Shown piece by piece: positions 61,171 through 64,000 of a DNA stretch of 64,000 bases. The position numbers and the translations under genes are program-made. The DNA lies in the NCBI GenBank assembly GCA_005405945.1, contig BJHW01000001.1, positions 4,836,001 to 4,900,000 on the forward strand. The letters run 5' to 3'. Below the pieces are notes generated by a model, which was not told the DNA's origin, searched no databases, and saw only the letters and a list, made by a program, of their open reading frames with translations. Source of the stretch: Streptomyces violaceusniger. Lineage in GTDB: Bacteria; Actinomycetota; Actinomycetes; Streptomycetales; Streptomycetaceae. Position 1 is the first letter of the stretch, and every line of letters begins with the position of its first letter.

Positions 61171-62841
61171 TCAGGCCCCCGAGCGCCGGGACCTCACCAC
61201 GAGGACGGTTCCGCAGGTCACGAGCGCGGCGCTGATGACGCCGAGCCCCGCGAGCAGGGCGGTGTGACGGCCCGTCGCGGCGAGTTCGGGCATCCGCTCG
61301 TGCTCGCGCTCGTGGCTGCCCTCCTCCTCGTCACGGCCGTCACCACCGGTGCCGGTGCTGGGCTCGGCCTGGGGCTCGCGCCCGGTGTCGGTTCCGGGGT
61401 CGGCTTCGGCGTTGGGATCGGTTTCGGTGCCCGGGTCGGATTCGGCGCCGGGGTCTTCGGTCTCCGTGGCCAGCCCGGTGTCGGTGCCGAGGTCGGTCCC
61501 CACGTCCGTGCCGGGGTCGGTCTCGGTACCGAGGTCGGTGTCCGTGTCCAGGCCCTCGTCGAGGTCGGTACCGGTGCTGGTGTCGGCGCTGGTGCCGGTG
61601 TCAGTACCCGTCTCGGTGTCGGTACCCGTATCGGCGTCCGCGCTTGAGTCCGAGCCCGGGTCGGTGTCCGCCCCGAGGTCGGTGTCCACGTCCGTATCGA
61701 CATCCGTGCCCAACTCGGTATCCGTATCGGTATCGGTATCCGCTCCGGTCCCCGCGTCCTCTTCGGCGCTGGGATCGGTGTCGATGTCGGCCTCCGCGCC
61801 GACGTCGGCGTCCGCCTCCGTGTCGGCATCAACGTCGCTGTCGGCACGGGGCGGCACCGCGGCCGGGCTGCTCTCCTTACGGGTCGCACCGGGGCTTCTG
61901 GTGGCGCTCGGCTTCCGGCTCGGCTCGGCCGAGGCGGTCTCCTCGGACGTCCGGCTCGGCGTGGCCGTGGGGCGCTTGGAACGGGTGGTCGGCTGCGGAG
62001 CGGGCCCGGTCTCAGTGGCCCCGCCGGTGGCGGCTCCGGTGCCGACACCGGTATCCGTCGCCTCGGTCTCCGTAAGCCCGCCGGAGCGCGTGGCCGCCCT
62101 CGTACGCGTTCCGGCGTCCGGGCCCGGTGTTCCGGCACCGGTGCCGGTAGTACCGGCATCCGCACCCGTAGTACCGGAGTCCGTACTCGAACCCGATTCC
62201 GCATCCGTTCTCGTACCCGAACCCGTACTCGTACCCGAACCCGTACCCGTCGCCGCCCCGCCGATGCGGAAGACGTAGTCGTTCGACTGCCCCACCCAGT
62301 CGCCGTCGTCCGCGCGCCGCTGTACGGCGATCGCGTTGGCCGTCACCGGCCCCTCGGGCGCGTCCGCGGTGAAACGCGTGCGCACCTGGACGTCGACGGT
62401 CTTGTGCGCGGGCAGGTTGAAGCCCTTGAAGTGGTCGTCGAAGACCCCGACGTTCTCGTCCTCGTCCGTGGTCTGGAAGGAGACGGTCCGCCAGGTGGCG
62501 CCGCCGTCCGCGGAGGGGTCCAGGAACTCGAAGCCGATATGGCGGGGCCGCAGTTGACGGGCCTGGTCGACCAGGACGGCGATGGGGTGGACGGCGCGGC
62601 AGCCGGTGTCCGTGGCGTTGCGCAGCTCGAGGTGCCAGCCGCGCCAGCCGCCGCCCGGGGCGTACTGGTCCGGTCCGCCGCGCAGATGGGCTTCGATCGG
62701 GAAGTCGGAGGCGTTCCGGTCCCCGCAGGCGGCGGGCTCGGCCTCGGCGGCGTACGCCGGGACCCCGTAGAGGGCCGGGGCGAACGCGAGCGCGGCCGCC
62801 GGAAGGACAGCTCGTAGGGACAGTGCGGTGGGCAAGCGCAT
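61171..62841 (-). CDS. Cell-wall-anchored stalk protein with LAXTG sorting signal
   Basis: About 556 residues. The signal peptide ends about GVPAYA. An N-terminal globular domain of ~190 residues (FPIEAHLRGGPDQYAPGGGWRGW... YVFRIGG) is followed by a ~320-residue low-complexity stalk of Thr/Asp/Gly/Ser units (DTDTDTE, DVDTDVDTD), then LAATG, a hydrophobic helix and the basic tail RSRRSGA. LAXTG is the motif recognised by class E sortases of Streptomyces. I chose ATG 62841 (agaggt site). The protein is probably displayed on the hyphal surface; its ligand is unknown. Confidence 0.82.
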   Translation of the reverse strand: MRLPTALSLRAVLPAAALAFAPALYGVPAYAAEAEPAACGDRNASDFPIEAHLRGGPDQYAPGGGWRGWHLELRNATDTGCRAVHPIAVLVDQARQLRPRHIGFEFLDPSADGGATWRTVSFQTTDEDENVGVFDDHFKGFNLPAHKTVDVQVRTRFTADAPEGPVTANAIAVQRRADDGDWVGQSNDYVFRIGGAATGTGSGTSTGSGTRTDAESGSSTDSGTTGADAGTTGTGAGTPGPDAGTRTRAATRSGGLTETEATDTGVGTGAATGGATETGPAPQPTTRSKRPTATPSRTSEETASAEPSRKPSATRSPGATRKESSPAAVPPRADSDVDADTEADADVGAEADIDTDPSAEEDAGTGADTDTDTDTELGTDVDTDVDTDLGADTDPGSDSSADADTGTDTETGTDTGTSADTSTGTDLDEGLDTDTDLGTETDPGTDVGTDLGTDTGLATETEDPGAESDPGTETDPNAEADPGTDTGREPQAEPSTGTGGDGRDEEEGSHEREHERMPELAATGRHTALLAGLGVISAALVTCGTVLVVRSRRSGA

Positions 62842-62959
62842 GAGTGACCTCTGCTGTGCTGCGGTTTTCCCCGAGCACTCCGCTACATTCCGCGTCCGCA
62901 CGCCGACACACCGCACCGGGCCCGGATTGCCCCCGACTGGCGGTCAGGATCCCCCTCGA

Positions 62960-64000
62960 TCAGCCCAGTGCGAACAGCGGGGCGAGCACCAGCCGGGCGG
63001 CGCCCTCGACGACGGCCCGCTCGCCCCGTTCCACGACGTCCACGGAGACCGGGGGGCGGCTGGCGCGGGCGGAGTCCTCGGCGATCATCGTGGCCACACC
63101 GCGAACGTACGGCTCGGGGTCGGCCAGCACCATCCGGCCGCCCAGGAGCACCCGGTCGATGTCGAGGAGCCGTACGAGGTTGGTCGCGCCGATGCCGAGC
63201 AGCCGCGCCGCGTCCGTACGGTCGCCGCGCGCGACGGCGGCGAGGCACAGCGCCTCCAGACAGCCGTTGTTGCCGCAGTCGCAGGGCGGCCCGTCGAGCT
63301 GTATCACCTGGTGCCCGAACTCGCCCGCGTCGGTCCGTGCGCCCCGGTACACATCGCCGCCGAGCACCAGACCGGCGCCCAGGCCCGTGCCCAGGTGGAG
63401 GTACGCGGCCGACTCGGCGGTCCCGGCGGTCACCAGCCCGAGCGCCGCGGCGTTGGTGTCCTTGTCGAGGACGACGGGGAGGGCTAGCCGCTCGGCGAGG
63501 GCGTCGCGCAGCGGGAAGCCGTCCCACTGGGGGAAGCCGGTGACGCGGTGCAGCACGCCGGAGCCGTGGTCGAGCGGTCCGGGCGCGGCGACGCCGACGC
63601 CGAGCAGCCCGCCGCCCAGGGCGAAGCCGCTACCGGCGCCCGCCGCGACGTCGCTACCGCCGCCCGCCGCGATACCGCCACCGGCGCCCGCCGAGATACC
63701 GCTACCGCCACCCGCCGCGATATCGCCTCCCGCCGTTCCGCCCGCCACGCCGCTGGCCGCCGCGTCCGCCAGGAGCGCCCTGACCTCCGCCGTCGCCGCC
63801 GCGAGCGCCTCCTCCGCGGGGGCGCCGAAGTCGAAGGGGGCCGAGCGGGCGGCGACCGGGGTGCCCGCGAGGTCGACGAGGACCGCCGTCACCTCGTCGC
63901 GGTCGAGCTGGAGCCCGATCGCGTGGCGGGCGTCCGGGACCAGGCGGAGCGCGGTGGGCGGTTTGCCGCCGGTCGAGGCGCGCTGACCGGCCTCCGCCAG
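62960..64000 (-). CDS. ROK-family protein, 5' end beyond the window
   Basis: Sugar-kinase/repressor (ROK) family; the reading frame is open to base 64000, so the N-terminus (probably a DNA-binding helix-turn-helix, suggesting a repressor) is outside. The visible part has the phosphate-binding DLAGTPVAA region, DKDTNAAALG, LGTGLGAGLVLGG and the zinc motif CDCGNNGCLEA. An in-frame 24-bp minisatellite (63629-63724) inserts four eight-residue Gly/Ala/Ser units in the first ATPase subdomain, which is abnormal for the family. Confidence 0.85.
   Translation of the reverse strand: MAEAGQRASTGGKPPTALRLVPDARHAIGLQLDRDEVTAVLVDLAGTPVAARSAPFDFGAPAEEALAAATAEVRALLADAAASGVAGGTAGGDIAAGGGSGISAGAGGGIAAGGGSDVAAGAGSGFALGGGLLGVGVAAPGPLDHGSGVLHRVTGFPQWDGFPLRDALAERLALPVVLDKDTNAAALGLVTAGTAESAAYLHLGTGLGAGLVLGGDVYRGARTDAGEFGHQVIQLDGPPCDCGNNGCLEALCLAAVARGDRTDAARLLGIGATNLVRLLDIDRVLLGGRMVLADPEPYVRGVATMIAEDSARASRPPVSVDVVERGERAVVEGAARLVLAPLFALG
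63629..63724. repeat. In-frame 24-bp minisatellite inside the ROK gene
   Basis: Four units of 24 bp beginning gctaccg or gccaccg at 63629, 63653, 63677 and 63701, encoding eight-residue Ala/Gly/Ser repeats on the minus strand. Confidence 0.85.

Overview
The window is GC-rich actinobacterial chromosome, almost certainly Streptomyces. Pointers are the codon use, tandem ATP-binding/XRE/DUF397 regulatory triads, an MT0933-type antitoxin-like protein, rare TTA codons in pathway regulators, a DasR-type operator, and the GC-rich intergenic palindromic repeats typical of the genus. Two identical tRNA-Lys(CTT) genes lie 35.3 kb apart (8948-9021 and 44262-44335).

Layout. 0.2-8.8 kb: an ectoine/amino-acid-type ABC importer (ehuBCDA) with a maleate-isomerase-like protein, D-2-hydroxyacid dehydrogenase, amidase, DUF3830 protein and IclR regulator, probably a small uptake-and-catabolism locus. 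9-16 kb: Uma2 nuclease, DUF2277, an alpha/beta hydrolase, a Sfp-type phosphopantetheinyl transferase, a biotin carboxylase/BCCP and two paralogous alpha/beta hydrolases. 16.1-30.6 kb: an 18-gene minus-strand operon encoding a highly reducing type II polyketide synthase. It has two ACPs, six ketosynthase-fold proteins (three with full catalytic residues, three without), malonyltransferase, ketoreductase, a two-subunit dehydratase, a FabL/FabI-type enoyl reductase, a double-hotdog protein, a DsbA/HCCA-type isomerase and, unexpectedly, three consecutive DsrE-superfamily (sulfur-relay-like) proteins. 30.9-40.8 kb: three paralogous LuxR-type regulators, two MFS exporters, a zinc alcohol dehydrogenase, a luciferase-like oxidoreductase and an NMT1-type ABC importer lacking its ATPase.

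41-54 kb holds two ATP-binding/XRE/DUF397 triads, an AA10 lytic polysaccharide monooxygenase, a four-gene cell-wall operon (secreted protein, PG-binding/DUF1906 protein, membrane protein, degenerate M15-like protein), a choice-of-anchor C/DUF642-like secreted protein, a GntR/FadR regulator, and a cis-prenyltransferase coupled to an MpaB/Lcp-like (DUF2236) protein fused to EF-hands. 54-64 kb holds a GlxA-like copper-radical oxidase with a GH6 glycosidase, a repeat array, a class F sortase, a membrane-anchored secreted protein, a HAD phosphatase, a LAXTG stalk protein and a ROK regulator cut by the window edge.

How it works together: the PPTase would activate the ACPs and the carboxylase would supply malonyl-CoA. 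The KS/CLF, KR, DH and ER subunits would build a polyene or partly reduced chain, which the isomerase may prepare for ring closure as proposed for cinnamoyl lipids. TTA codons in two LuxR regulators and one exporter suggest bldA control.

Caveat: sixteen genes are interrupted by a total of 23 inferred single-base losses, nearly all in C/G runs. Adding back exactly the inferred bases makes every gene length divisible by three, so these look like assembly errors rather than pseudogenes; such genes are listed as full-length CDS with the frameshift noted.
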